Below are positions 1-7,971 of a stretch of DNA of 16,474 nucleotides, piece after piece; the stretch's first letter is position 1, and each line of letters starts with the position of its first letter. The stretch covers positions 1 through 16,474 of the forward strand of contig JADGFH010000040.1 of assembly GCA_016743925.1 (NCBI GenBank), read 5' to 3'. Under the pieces are notes generated by a model. That model was not told where the DNA came from. It made no database searches and worked only from the letters and a program-made list of their open reading frames with translations. A program made the position numbers and the translations under genes. The stretch comes from Labilibaculum sp. GTDB taxonomy: Bacteria; Bacteroidota; Bacteroidia; Bacteroidales; Marinifilaceae.

Positions 1-2179
1 GTCTAAAATCTTCTTTAGCACCATTGTATTGTACCCTTTCTTCAGGTACTTGTGCATAAGTTAAAAGTTCAGGATTATAACCATATCTAGTTTCATATCT
101 AGTATATTTATTTTTCAACTGTTTCAACTCATGACCAAATAATCCTGTTATCTTATGCTTATCTCCTATTACATAATCATAACTTAAAAGGTTTTGTATA
201 TTATAATTTTTGTATTCACTTCTTGTCTCATCATAGATTCCTCCAAAAGGAAGATAATTTATTAAGCTATATTCTAAATTTCCTTCAATAAATTCTGGTG
301 TCGCTACTGTATAAGTATTATACGATCTTCTAAACTTATATGAATTTTCGTTTGCATAATTTGTATTAAACTGACTACCACCTTCATATTGCAACTTTGA
401 AGAAAATCTAATGTTAGGGCTTATATTATAATTTAGTGATGTTTGAAATCTTGTATGTTTATTTTCACTTTCATATTTTTCGTTCTTATAATCTAAAAGA
501 GCAACGTTAGTTGGATCTAAAAGTCCCTGACTCAACATAAAATTAACTCTATTAGGTGAATATGTGGATCTTACATCTTTAGGGGTTCCATCTTCATCGT
601 AATAAGATTCCCATACATCATATGAATTGAGATTAGGAAGTTTAAAAGCTTCATGTTTTTTTTCAGAATGATAAATATTCAAAGATATATTTAAGTTATC
701 CGCTAGTTTGAACTTAGTTCTTGACTGCAATGCAACTCGTTCAGATTCTTGACCAATATTTGATCCCTTATTTTTATCGTAAGTTAGAGATAAGTAATAA
801 TCAATTTTCTTATTACTACCACTAAAATTTAATGAATGCATTTGCGTTACAGCAGCTCTTTTAAAGGCATCGTTATACTCTTTAACAAGATCATGTTTCG
901 CTAAATTATCCAATCCTACTTTATAATCTTCATCCGAAAGATCACCGTTTTCATGATCTCTATATAAATTTGATAGGCTAGGATTGTTATAACCTTGGGC
1001 ATTGTTTTTCCCATGATATTGAACAATTCCATTTTCTATTCTATTAATTCCAAAATCTATAACATCTTTTGTTGATGCTCCGTTTAAATCTCTAATATCG
1101 CTAAAGTCCCTATAAAAGAGCTTAGATGATAACTTTACATCAAAATTCTTTTTAGATTTACTTTTAGTTTCAATAACAATAACACCATTAGATGCACGAA
1201 CACCATAAATAGAAGATGCTGATGCATCTTTTAATACAGTTATCGACTTGATATCATCAGGATTAACTAATTCTGTTATTTGGTCAGTTATAATATTTCC
1301 TGCTGAATTTTTACTCTCTACAGGAAATCCATCAATTACAATAAGTGGAGATTGATCGGACATAAATGTTCCAATACCTCTAATTTGTATTTCTCCATTA
1401 TTACCTAAACGAAGTCCGGGTGTTGCCAGTGCTATCGATGTAAGTACATTTGATGATATTTGATCTTGTAATCTTTCTTCATTAAGAATTGTAAAAGATC
1501 CAGCTACACGCTCTTTTGAAATAGTTTGATATCCTGTTACAACTATTTCTTTAATATTCTTAGTATCTTCTAGAAGTTTAATATCTATAACCTCTTGCCC
1601 TACATACTGCACCTGTTGAGGGATCATTCCAATAAAAGAGAAAACTATCGTTTTACTTTTTTTAGGAATTTTAAGCTTATAAGTACCATCCATTAAGGTT
1701 GTCGTTCCAATAGTTGTTCCTTTCACAACCACAGACACACCTGGTAAGGTATTTCCATCAGCATCTTTAACGGTTCCTTTTAGCTTTTTTGTTTCCTGCT
1801 TTTGAACTGGCTGAGGAGGACGCTTGGTAACTAAGATCATATCGTGTTCAAGCACATAAGTAAAATCAGTACCTTCAAGAGCCATATCCAAAATAGTCTC
1901 AATAGACTCATTTTTCACACTTAGATTAATCGAGTTAATCTCTCGCATTTGCTCTACATCGTAGAGAAAACCAAAATCTGTCTGCTCTTCGATCAGATCA
2001 ATTAACTCTTTGAAAGTCGAATTCTTAAGTTCCACATTCATTCTACTTTGCGAAAGCACCGAGGCATTCGCTAGCTGACCGAATAAAATGATTAACACAA
2101 TAATGTTTCTCATAGTTTTTAATGTTCTCATCCATCTCAGTAAATGAGGGGATGGGGTTCGAGAAAAGAAATTTTTCAT
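1..2179 (-). CDS. SusC/RagA-type TonB-dependent receptor with STN domain (partial, runs off left edge)
   Basis: Outer-membrane receptor expected to import a polymer fragment or other ligand with TonB energy and a SusD partner. About 726 codons are open from ATG at 2179 to the window edge, so the distal barrel and stop are missing. Visible order: hydrophobic signal region about residues 24-39 (RNIIVLIILFGQLANAS), STN domain about 46-118, carboxypeptidase-D-like domain about 133-202 (GTVKDADGNTLPGVSVVVKG), TonB-box-like KEIVVTGY near 210, plug about 225-340 (LIVIDGFPV, VLKDASASSIYGVRASNGV), then beta-barrel sequence. Alternative starts are M17 (2131) and M23 (2113). M1 is preferred because long N-terminal leaders before the signal are usual in this family. 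The STN domain and the fecI/fecR genes just upstream imply cell-surface signalling. A SusD gene is expected beyond the left edge. The ligand cannot be inferred. Confidence 0.95.
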   Translation of the reverse strand, partial: MKNFFSRTPSPHLLRWMRTLKTMRNIIVLIILFGQLANASVLSQSRMNVELKNSTFKELIDLIEEQTDFGFLYDVEQMREINSINLSVKNESIETILDMALEGTDFTYVLEHDMILVTKRPPQPVQKQETKKLKGTVKDADGNTLPGVSVVVKGTTIGTTTLMDGTYKLKIPKKSKTIVFSFIGMIPQQVQYVGQEVIDIKLLEDTKNIKEIVVTGYQTISKERVAGSFTILNEERLQDQISSNVLTSIALATPGLRLGNNGEIQIRGIGTFMSDQSPLIVIDGFPVESKNSAGNIITDQITELVNPDDIKSITVLKDASASSIYGVRASNGVIVIETKSKSKKNFDVKLSSKLFYRDFSDIRDLNGASTKDVIDFGINRIENGIVQYHGKNNAQGYNNPSLSNLYRDHENGDLSDEDYKVGLDNLAKHDLVKEYNDAFKRAAVTQMHSLNFSGSNKKIDYYLSLTYDKNKGSNIGQESERVALQSRTKFKLADNLNISLNIYHSEKKHEAFKLPNLNSYDVWESYYDEDGTPKDVRSTYSPNRVNFMLSQGLLDPTNVALLDYKNEKYESENKHTRFQTSLNYNISPNIRFSSKLQYEGGSQFNTNYANENSYKFRRSYNTYTVATPEFIEGNLEYSLINYLPFGGIYDETRSEYKNYNIQNLLSYDYVIGDKHKITGLFGHELKQLKNKYTRYETRYGYNPELLTYAQVPEERVQYNGAKEDFR

Positions 2180-2207
2180 ACATTTGTAAAATAAGTAGTT
2201 AAACATG

Positions 2208-2270
2208 GAATACCTTGCAGGGTATTCATTATCTGTACTGAATCGGAAAGTGTTAGCGCACTTTTCGATT
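2208..2270 (-). promoter_or_regulatory. Two stem-loops in the fecR-susC intergenic leader (left locus)
   Basis: The distal hairpin pairs 2241-2252 with 2259-2270 (12 pairs, one wobble, 6-nt loop) and begins 5 nt after the fecR stop. The proximal hairpin pairs 2208-2214 with 2221-2227 (7 perfect pairs, 6-nt loop). It ends 28 nt before the susC ATG. Neither has a U-tract on the minus strand, so neither is a standard intrinsic terminator for this operon. Attenuation, processing or protein binding is possible. The same layout recurs in the right locus. Confidence 0.6.
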
Positions 2271-2275
2271 CTTTT

Positions 2276-3445
2276 TTATTTATTCGAAATCACGACGGCG
2301 TTCTTGTTTCTTACAACACGCAATCCTGAAATCTTCTCCAACATACTTGAAATGGTATCAAAGTCGTCCATTTTGTACAACTTACCACTCAACTTTTTAT
2401 TCTTAAGCGATTCGTTCTGATAAAATATTTTCACATCGTACCAACGTGCAATATCTTGCATAACATCCTCCAAAGGCTGATTTTCGAATCGCAAATAACC
2501 ATTAATCCAAGAGGTATATAATTCTGTATTCACCTCATCACTCTTTAAACTTTTACCAAACTTATTCCAGCTGGCCTGATCGCCAGGTGCGAGTAGAATA
2601 CTCTTGCGCATGCCCACATCAGTCACATTCACCTTTACTTTACCACTAACCAATGTGGTTTCCATGGCGTCTTCATCATCGTAAGCCATTACGTTAAACC
2701 GAGTTCCAAGTACTTCAATATTCATATTATTGACTTCAACCTGAAAAGTCTGCCCCGTTTTAGTGACATCAAAATAAGCCTCTCCTTTTAGTTTCACGAC
2801 TCTAGCGCCTTCACCAAAAGTAACAGGATATATTAGCTCAGACTTGCAATTCAAATGCACGACGGTTCCATCAGACAATTCAATTTTATAATCGTCACCA
2901 CTGGCTGTACGTAAAGTATGATAGGCTATTTGTTCTGTTTTGGGAGTTGTATTCGCATAAACCATCTCCTCAGCAAGGTCCGATCCTAAATTCACACCTT
3001 CGCTCATTTGAATTTTCTTTTCAACTCCTTTAGTCAATTCATAAGAATTTCCCGATGAAGTAATCAGCATGGTTTTATCTTGTTTCTTAACATCAAGCAA
3101 AGATTGTCCAGCAAATTGCTCGTCGAAATTTGCCCCCGTGTAAAACCACAAAGTAGCGCCAACTGCCAGAGGTAGAAGAATAACCGCTGCATATCTTAAA
3201 ACAGTTCCAATCAATAACTGCTTTCTCTTAGATGTAAGTTTGGAAATAAAGGCATCGGTCTGCTTGTCAACAAGTGCAAGATCAAAATCCTCAATATTTC
3301 TATTGCGATGAGCCTTTAATTTTTTGAAGTAGGCTTTATGACTTTGAGAAGTGGCATGCCATGCATTAAATTCTTTCTCGTGCATAGCGGTTGCCTTACC
3401 GTCTATCACCCGTAAAAGTATTTCTATATCGATCTTCTTCATCAT
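2276..3445 (-). CDS. FecR-type anti-sigma factor
   Basis: Inner-membrane anti-sigma regulator of 389 aa, a usual length. Residues 1-75 form the cytoplasmic sigma-binding part. A single membrane segment lies at about 84-102 (RYAAVILLPLAVGATLWFY). The periplasmic FecR domain spans about 177-270 (LSDGTVVHLNCKSELIYPV, KGEAYFDVTKTGQTFQVEV, EVLGTRFNVMAY). The C-terminal DUF4974/STN-like domain spans about 310-385 (GYLRFENQPLEDVMQDIARW). By analogy with Fec-type systems it holds the neighbouring ECF sigma inactive until the STN domain of the downstream SusC touches its periplasmic end. The gene lies 132 nt downstream of the sigma stop and 96 nt upstream of susC. ATG at 3445 and ATG at 3442 are both possible starts. 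Confidence 0.95.
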   Translation of the reverse strand: MMKKIDIEILLRVIDGKATAMHEKEFNAWHATSQSHKAYFKKLKAHRNRNIEDFDLALVDKQTDAFISKLTSKRKQLLIGTVLRYAAVILLPLAVGATLWFYTGANFDEQFAGQSLLDVKKQDKTMLITSSGNSYELTKGVEKKIQMSEGVNLGSDLAEEMVYANTTPKTEQIAYHTLRTASGDDYKIELSDGTVVHLNCKSELIYPVTFGEGARVVKLKGEAYFDVTKTGQTFQVEVNNMNIEVLGTRFNVMAYDDEDAMETTLVSGKVKVNVTDVGMRKSILLAPGDQASWNKFGKSLKSDEVNTELYTSWINGYLRFENQPLEDVMQDIARWYDVKIFYQNESLKNKKLSGKLYKMDDFDTISSMLEKISGLRVVRNKNAVVISNK

Positions 3446-3577
3446 TTGTATCTAAAGGTTCTCTCAAAATTGAGAAACATACACTCTAAAGACACAGATA
3501 ATTCAATAAGGTTAACAAGCTTTTTGATTTTTTTTCAATAAAAAGAAAACTAGAAGGTGAAAATTTGGCTGAAAGCC

Positions 3578-4153
3578 CTATTTTCTTTGGAAAAAGACGT
3601 GAGAATAAAGAATCATCATATCGCGAAGACGATAAAGCTTGCTTCTCATTTGCTGTTTGGCACGACGCATTTGGGTTTTTACCGAATTTATAGAGATTCC
3701 CATTTCTTCAGCAATTTCAGCATATTTCAGTCCTCCATAAAGCGATAATGAATAGACTTTCTGGCATTGTTCTGGCAACTCTTTTATTGCTGTTTTTATG
3801 CGTTCTGATATTTCCTCATCCATATTTATCTCAATAGATTCCGAAAGTACTTGTGCTTCCATCAATATCAACTTCTTTTTATCTTCAATCTGAATTTTTC
3901 TGAGGTAATTTAGAGAAGCATTACGTGTCATAAAGAATAAATAGGCACGTAAAGATTTTGAGATTTTAAGTTTGTTGTTTTCCCAGAGCTTAATAAAAAC
4001 ATCCTGAACAATGTCTTCGGCAATACCTGGACAACACACATAAGATTCAGCGAAACGAAACAGAGGCACATGGAACTGCTCATACAGTAATCGGTAGGTA
4101 TTTTGATTCCTGTCTGCTATGCCTTTCAACAATATTTCCTCATCGATTTCCAT
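3578..4153 (-). CDS. ECF-type RNA polymerase sigma factor (FecI-like, left locus)
   Basis: Sigma factor of 191 aa that should direct RNA polymerase to the promoter of its own receptor locus. Region 2 is about residues 24-90, with a typical AEDIVQDVFIKLWEN core. Region 4 helix-turn-helix is about 125-176 (ELPEQCQKVYSLSLYGGLKY, then EIAEEMGISINSVKTQMRRA). A TTG lies directly upstream at 4156, but I choose ATG at 4153 because it gives the normal family N-terminus and AAAGAAG lies about 16 nt before it. FecR and an STN-bearing SusC follow on the same strand, which defines a cell-surface signalling locus. The C-terminal tail after residue 176 is slightly longer than usual and hydrophobic (MMILYSHVFF). 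I found no Bacteroidota TAnnTTTG promoter in the 240 nt upstream. Confidence 0.95.
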   Translation of the reverse strand: MEIDEEILLKGIADRNQNTYRLLYEQFHVPLFRFAESYVCCPGIAEDIVQDVFIKLWENNKLKISKSLRAYLFFMTRNASLNYLRKIQIEDKKKLILMEAQVLSESIEINMDEEISERIKTAIKELPEQCQKVYSLSLYGGLKYAEIAEEMGISINSVKTQMRRAKQQMRSKLYRLRDMMILYSHVFFQRK

Positions 4154-4684
4154 CAAACGATTGTCTGCTTCTTTATTAAAAATAGTGTTTGCTTGCTGCC
4201 AATATAGAGAAAATTTGGAGAATGTAAATTATTTTTTAGTTAGAGATTGAATACATACCCAACAAATACTGTACATATAAAAGGTCAACTCCCCTATGAG
4301 AAGTTTACATCAAAAGAAAGCTGATCTTATAAATACTTGGTTCAACGCATGAACAAAACCAATTAACAACTATTAAACATAATCAAACAAATTACTTTTC
4401 ATAAACTTGATAGATTTGACAAGTAGTAATTCTATTTATTTTACTTAATTTCAATATTGCAAAAAATAATAGTAAATAAAAAGCCTTATCCTTATTACGA
4501 ATAAAGTTAAGAATAGCAGTTATAATGACATTAAGAAGCAGACAATAGGCTCCGAAATAAAATTTTGAACCATTTAAAACAGACATAATAAAACTAATAC
4601 ATATCAAAAAGAACAGGAAATGCCCATAATATTAGGGGCCGAAGAATAAGCGAAGACAGAACAGTATGTAAATATTTCAATCAC
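4154..4684. other. Intergenic region upstream of the left sigma gene
   Basis: Very AT-rich. It should contain the promoter of the left sigma/FecR/SusC locus, but I could not find a convincing -33/-7 pair. It includes two tandem nonamers related to TTGACAGAT at 4407-4424 and one doubtful small ORF listed separately. Nothing else in it can be supported. Confidence 0.5.
4392..4586 (-). CDS. Doubtful small membrane protein
   Basis: A 64-codon frame from ATG at 4586 (a TTG at 4607 would add seven residues). Two hydrophobic stretches are visible, about residues 10-27 (FYFGAYCLLLNVIITAIL) and 36-48 (FYLLLFFAIL), joined by a charged loop (RNKDK), and the tail is basic with one Cys. I do not recognise a family. 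In DNA this AT-rich, a random frame of this length with hydrophobic codons is not surprising, and no ribosome binding site is evident. Against it is the lack of any partner gene. In its favour is only the plausible two-helix topology. Confidence 0.2.
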   Translation of the reverse strand: MSVLNGSKFYFGAYCLLLNVIITAILNFIRNKDKAFYLLLFFAILKLSKINRITTCQIYQVYEK

Positions 4685-4790
4685 TGCTCGCCCGAAATTT
4701 TAGCCCTTCGACGATTGCTCGCCCGATTTGTAAATTGCTCACCCAAACCCGCTGAATACTCGCCATTTTGACTGGGTGTTCGCCGTAAAT
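4685..4790. repeat. Five degenerate TTGCTCGCCC direct repeats at helical spacing
   Basis: The core TCGCC (once TCACC) starts at 4688, 4719, 4739, 4760 and 4780. Repeats 1 and 2 share TGCTCGCCCGA. The later ones are weaker (TTGCTCACCC, TACTCGCC, TGTTCGCC). Gaps are 31, 20, 21 and 20 nt, which is close to 3, 2, 2 and 2 turns of B-DNA. The block is richer in G+C than its surroundings and lies about 130 nt upstream of the broken 4916 gene. An array of protein-binding sites is one reading. Decayed coding or mobile DNA is another. Confidence 0.5.
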
Positions 4791-4805
4791 AATAATAATA
4801 ATAAT
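4788..4805. repeat. (AAT)6 microsatellite
   Basis: Six perfect AAT units directly follow the phased TCGCC repeats. The tract is short and noncoding, and its length could vary by slippage. A small hairpin (CCGAA at 4859-4863 pairing with TTCGG at 4870-4874) lies between it and the start of the 4916 gene. Confidence 0.85.
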
Positions 4806-4915
4806 CCTTTGAAAATGGAGTTTTTATAAGAAGCCTCTATTTTCCGACTCTCTTACTACCGAATTTTATTTCGGATTATGAAGCATCCATTTTATAATAC
4901 CCAAATATTTAATTT

Positions 4916-5611
4916 ATGCCTATTAACGATAGATTATTTAAAATGCCAGAAGCTCATCTTTTGCAATTTTCAGGAGTTGTAGTTTCCATGTACCCTATCG
5001 ATGTAGCAACTTTTTCAGCTTTTGATTCTACCTTCACTATTGATTACGGAGCAACAATTAAAAATGCAATTGACGTTGTAACTGCACTTAAATCGGATCA
5101 GGTAATTATAGATCAAATGACTGAGCACAAACAAAACGTGCTTAATGCCATGGGAAAAGGTAACACCGATTATAAAACGATTTCTTATTTCGTTCGTAAA
5201 GCCTTTTAAAATAATAAGGCGGTTCAAAACCAGTTTGGTTTTAACGATATAGAGAAAGTGCATAATTCGCAACCGAAGGTGATTCTTTTTATGGAAGGAA
5301 ATGCCGGAACAGCTGTTGAACACAAGACTGAACTTGTAGCAGAAGGTTGCAACGAAGCCCTTATCGATGGTTTAATGATTGATGCTCAAAACCTGAAAAA
5401 GAAAAACATTAAACAGGAAAAATTCAAGAAAGAGCGTGTCGTTATTGCTCAAGAACGAGTTGATCGCCTAAATAAGGTGTACACATTGGTAAAGCCAATT
5501 AGCGAAATTGCGCAAATCATTTATAGCGATGATGCTGTCCAACTTGCAAAATACAGCTTACCAAAACCTAAATCGTCACAAAACTCAGCCGACGATTTAA
5601 TTGAATCCTAG
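4916..5611 (+). pseudogene. Hypothetical gene of about 230 codons broken by one in-frame stop
   Basis: Two open stretches lie in one frame, 4916-5206 and 5210-5611, separated only by TAA at 5207-5209. The text reads smoothly across it (TISYFVRKAF, stop, NNKAVQNQFGFNDIEKV), so this looks like a single gene with one recent nonsense mutation (for example AAA, CAA or GAA to TAA). The predicted product is soluble and mostly helical, with no signal peptide. Its second half is charged and coiled-coil-like (NLKKKNIKQEKFKKERVVIA), ending in SLPKPKSSQNSADDLIES. I do not recognise a function. A relic of a paralogue lies at 15242-15319 with 70 of 78 bases identical to 5415-5492. The strong terminator 20 nt after its stop fits a formerly expressed single gene. 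The alternative, two separate short genes restarting at 5258, is less likely because the frame is continuous. Confidence 0.7.
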
Positions 5612-5631
5612 TTATACCTAGTTAATACAAA

Positions 5632-5675
5632 AAAATCACCTCTCTCAGTATGGATGCGCTGAGAGGGGTGATTTT
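5632..5675. terminator. Strong bidirectional intrinsic terminator
   Basis: A 17-bp stem pairs 5632-5648 with 5659-5675 with a single T:G position and a 10-nt loop (TATGGATGCG). It is flanked by an A-run on the left and TTTTATTTAT on the right, so it can end transcription both from the plus-strand 4916-5611 gene, 20 nt upstream, and from the minus-strand gene at 5780-6037. Its core recurs at 6120-6155. Confidence 0.85.
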
Positions 5676-5779
5676 ATTTATGGTGAAAGCCCCCATTTTT
5701 TTTTTAGATTGGATGGCTCACACAAACAACATGATTCAATAAACTAGCTTATCATTTTAGTTTGCTGAAACACACCTAA

Positions 5780-6037
5780 CTAAATCCTTTCACCAGAATT
5801 TAGATTTAAATCATCCTTAACATCAGAGTTCATATCAGAAGCTCCATTTTCCCTTGAAGCAAAACATACAATATGTTTGTGGATCAGATACTCAAATTCA
5901 GATTCAGATATTTCATTCCAATTGTACAACCTTTTAGTGATACAATTAGTCAAACGAAACTCCTTAAATGGACAATCATTCATTTCATCCAAATAAGGAC
6001 AGGAAAAAATGAGCCCAATGTGATTTTCATTATTCAT
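5780..6037 (-). CDS. Small Cys-containing hypothetical protein
   Basis: An 85-aa protein from ATG at 6037. The N-terminus carries SCPYLDEMNDCPFKEFR, with two Cys-Pro pairs (C13, C22), followed by C32 in RLTNC and C58 in IVCF. The middle is acidic with aromatic residues (LYNWNEISESEFEYLIHKH). The C-terminal 20 residues look disordered. There is no signal peptide or membrane segment. The spacing of the Cys residues could allow metal binding, but I do not recognise a family and this is only a suggestion. The gene stands alone between two copies of the same hairpin (5632-5675 and 6120-6155), which would isolate its transcription. The plus-strand reading over the same bases looks like a shadow, because it has no domain-like pattern. 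Confidence 0.6.
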   Translation of the reverse strand: MNNENHIGLIFSCPYLDEMNDCPFKEFRLTNCITKRLYNWNEISESEFEYLIHKHIVCFASRENGASDMNSDVKDDLNLNSGERI

Positions 6038-6119
6038 AACAGAAACTTTATTACATCAGAAATACTATTTAAACAACACTGTTTTTTTTGCATAGCTGAT
6101 GATTTTGAAAGTTGAACTC

Positions 6120-6155
6120 TTCCTCTCTCAGTTTTTGGATGCGCTGAGAGGGGGG
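6120..6155. repeat. Second copy of the terminator-like hairpin
   Basis: The stem pairs 6120-6131 with 6144-6155, with G:T pairs in the outer part and a 12-nt loop. It shares GGATGCGCTGAGAGGGG with the hairpin at 5632-5675, including part of the loop. The flank TTATTTATG after the stem is also shared. As a terminator it would work mainly on the plus strand, yet no convincing plus-strand gene precedes it, so it may be a duplicated or mobile short element. Confidence 0.6.
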
Positions 6156-6170
6156 ATCTTATTTATGATA

Positions 6171-6202
6171 AAAGGTCTCCAACTTTAGAATTGGAGGCCT
6201 TT
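6171..6202 (-). terminator. Intrinsic terminator ending the right-hand locus
   Basis: A 12-bp stem pairs 6171-6182 with 6191-6202 with one wobble and an 8-nt loop. On the minus strand it is followed by TTTTATC, giving a normal intrinsic terminator. It lies 29 nt after the last stop of the decayed gene 6232-6682, so it probably ends transcription of the sigma-fecR-susCD-thioredoxin set. Confidence 0.75.
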
Positions 6203-6231
6203 ATTGTCAATTTAATTGTAAGTAATAAAGA

Positions 6232-6682
6232 TTAGTTAAGTGAAATGCATTTTACCAAACCTTTTTCTTTTGATGCCAGATAAAGATTGTTTTTACTATC
6301 AGCAGTAATAGGATCGTAAGAGCCTTCCTTTTTGAAAAAATTCTTACAACAAAACTAGCAGTATACGTCGAAGAAGAGTATTCATTAATGAATTTCTCGT
6401 TTAAAAATTCTTTTTTTTTCTTAAGGCTCAAGCTTTTTATCAACTCAGCCATTCTCTCTTGCATATTGCTTGGCTTATACAATTATTCCATCACATCCTT
6501 GTATTTCGCTCTTATTGCATTACTCTGCTTACTGTAAATGGCATAAGTATCTTGAGACTTTTATCTATTACATGCATATTGCCAACAAACTCAAAATAAT
6601 AAAGACTATGCAGTACCATCAACACACTAACAAACACCAGTAAATTATATATATAAACTATGTATACACTTAATCTCTCCAT
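6232..6682 (-). pseudogene. Decayed small membrane-protein gene with two frameshifts and one stop
   Basis: Three frames join into one plausible protein of about 150 aa. Frame 1 starts at ATG 6682 and has a membrane helix (YIVYIYNLLVFVSVLMVLHS, residues 7-26) followed by YYFEFVGNMHVIDK. Losing one A from an A-tract near 6560 would explain the shift into SQDTYAIYSKQSNAIRAKYK, then DVME and TAA at 6483-6485. The same frame continues LYKPSNMQERMAELIKSLSL and NEKFINEYSSSTYTASFVV. A second shift near 6340-6358 leads to NFFKKEGSYDPITADSKN, NLYLASKEKGLVKCISLN and TAA at 6232. Without a shift, the first part is only a 56-codon frame and the middle a 76-codon frame from TTG. I do not recognise the family. 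Its position 62 nt after the thioredoxin-like gene on the same strand suggests that it was the last gene of that operon. Sequencing error could also produce such shifts. Confidence 0.55.
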
Positions 6683-6744
6683 TAATATACGTCAATAATC
6701 ACGCACTAATATTTATTGAGACAATATCATAAACTATATTTACA

Positions 6745-7950
6745 CTACATATCCTCAATTTCCTTTTTCATTTTCTCTAATTCCTCAAAGAACTTCCCAT
6801 TTTTATCTATACATACTTTTATAGATTCATTTACATTAGAAATAGCTTCTTTTTTATTTCCTATTATTTTATAATAGTAGGCTAAAAAACCAAAAACTTG
6901 CTCAGGATTTTTAGAATAAGGTAAAGCTCTATCTGCCCATTTAATAATTAAATCTGTTGTTCTTTCTGATTTTAAAAATATAGGGTTACTGGTAATTTCA
7001 CCTGAATAATAGAGACAGGAATTACAATATCTAGAAACCTCTTCTATCTCGTAATATTCTAAGTTTTTTTCACATTCATCAATCCAATTATCGTATTGAT
7101 TATTTGTGTTATAAAAATCTCTATATACATCACCTATAAATGGGATATATATTTTATCTGAAAATTCTTGTTTAAAATCAGCAACATATAAATCAAGTTT
7201 CTCTTTATCTGTTCCTTTAGAAAGTTCCCTTAAATAAGAAAAGAAAGTTTTTATTAAAAACCCTTTCACAACTAATTTGTCTGTTAATAGAATAAACTTG
7301 TCTTTATTATTTTTTACAAATTTGTGCTTATCACTATTAAATTCTGTTCCTAATTTCAAAAAACATTCGAAATTTTCTAAAACAAATAAATCTTCATTTG
7401 AAAGGCTATCTATAAAATTAGTCGCAACTATATTTAATAAATCAAACATTTGGTTTTTAAGTAAATGATCAATATATTTTATTACCAATTTATTATCCCT
7501 ATCGCCTTTTTCATATTTAGCTGCAAGTATTTCTAATTTATCATCTGGATTTAAGGCAGATTTACCATCTGATATTAAAACTTCTGCAACCACTGCTCCA
7601 ACTCTCGTACTTACTATTTCTCCTTTACAATCTATATAAAGAAGTGTCGGAAATCCTTTGACATTAAATCGTTTCTTAAGATCTACACCTTCTCCTTTTT
7701 CCATATCTACTTTAAGACAAACAAAATTTGAATTAAAATATTCCCCTACATTACTTTTGGTAAATTCTTGTTTTGCCATCTTTTTGCATGGTCCACACCA
7801 CGATGTATAGCAATCCATGAAGATCATCTTGTTTTCTAATTTAGCTTTAACAAGAGCTTCTTTAAATGTTATATGATCAAATTTTATTCCTTGAGAAAAC
7901 AAGCTTGAACCTATAAGTAAGCCTAATAATAATGTGATTGTTCGTTTCAT
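6745..7950 (-). CDS. Secreted thioredoxin-fold protein with long helical C-terminal domain
   Basis: A 401-aa protein with a signal peptide (residues 1-20, LLLGLLIGSSLFSQG at its end) and no lipobox, so probably periplasmic. A thioredoxin domain spans about 22-130, with the redox motif SWCGPCK at 50-56 and the cis-proline of GFPT at 101, both intact. An additional Cys lies at 47. Residues 140-401 are helical and charged, and end in a TPR-like segment (PEQVFGFLAYYYKIIGNKKE). The family reduces or isomerises disulphides, but the substrate is unknown. It follows susD on the same strand, with a 60-nt gap that holds a strong hairpin. Thioredoxin-like proteins often accompany sigma/FecR-controlled SusCD pairs, which suggests a Cys-containing peptide or protein ligand, but that is inference. 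No paralogue is visible in the window. Confidence 0.9.
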   Translation of the reverse strand: MKRTITLLLGLLIGSSLFSQGIKFDHITFKEALVKAKLENKMIFMDCYTSWCGPCKKMAKQEFTKSNVGEYFNSNFVCLKVDMEKGEGVDLKKRFNVKGFPTLLYIDCKGEIVSTRVGAVVAEVLISDGKSALNPDDKLEILAAKYEKGDRDNKLVIKYIDHLLKNQMFDLLNIVATNFIDSLSNEDLFVLENFECFLKLGTEFNSDKHKFVKNNKDKFILLTDKLVVKGFLIKTFFSYLRELSKGTDKEKLDLYVADFKQEFSDKIYIPFIGDVYRDFYNTNNQYDNWIDECEKNLEYYEIEEVSRYCNSCLYYSGEITSNPIFLKSERTTDLIIKWADRALPYSKNPEQVFGFLAYYYKIIGNKKEAISNVNESIKVCIDKNGKFFEELEKMKKEIEDM

Positions 7951-7971
7951 ACTTTATATTTTTATAAAATG

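Noticed and set aside
2205..2420. Plus-strand frame over the fecR end and fecR-susC gap
   Set aside because: It is antisense to the well-supported FecR C-terminal domain and is hydrophobic only because of AT-rich codons.
3462..3475. Short palindrome TCTCAAAATTGAGA before the left fecR start
   Set aside because: The loop is too small for a full stem and such short AT-rich palindromes are frequent here. No functional claim is possible.
4685..4790. CRISPR array
   Set aside because: The repeats are about 10 nt, degenerate, with 10-20 nt between them, and no cas genes are present.
5873..6115. Plus-strand frame of about 80 codons opposite the 85-aa gene
   Set aside because: It covers the same bases as the minus-strand 5780-6037 gene, lacks a domain-like pattern and has composition typical of an antisense shadow.
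6692..6719. Terminator after the thioredoxin-like gene
   Set aside because: A TCAATAA/TTATTGA stem exists, but it is AT-only in practice with a 14-nt loop and no U-tract. The terminator at 6171-6202 is far better.
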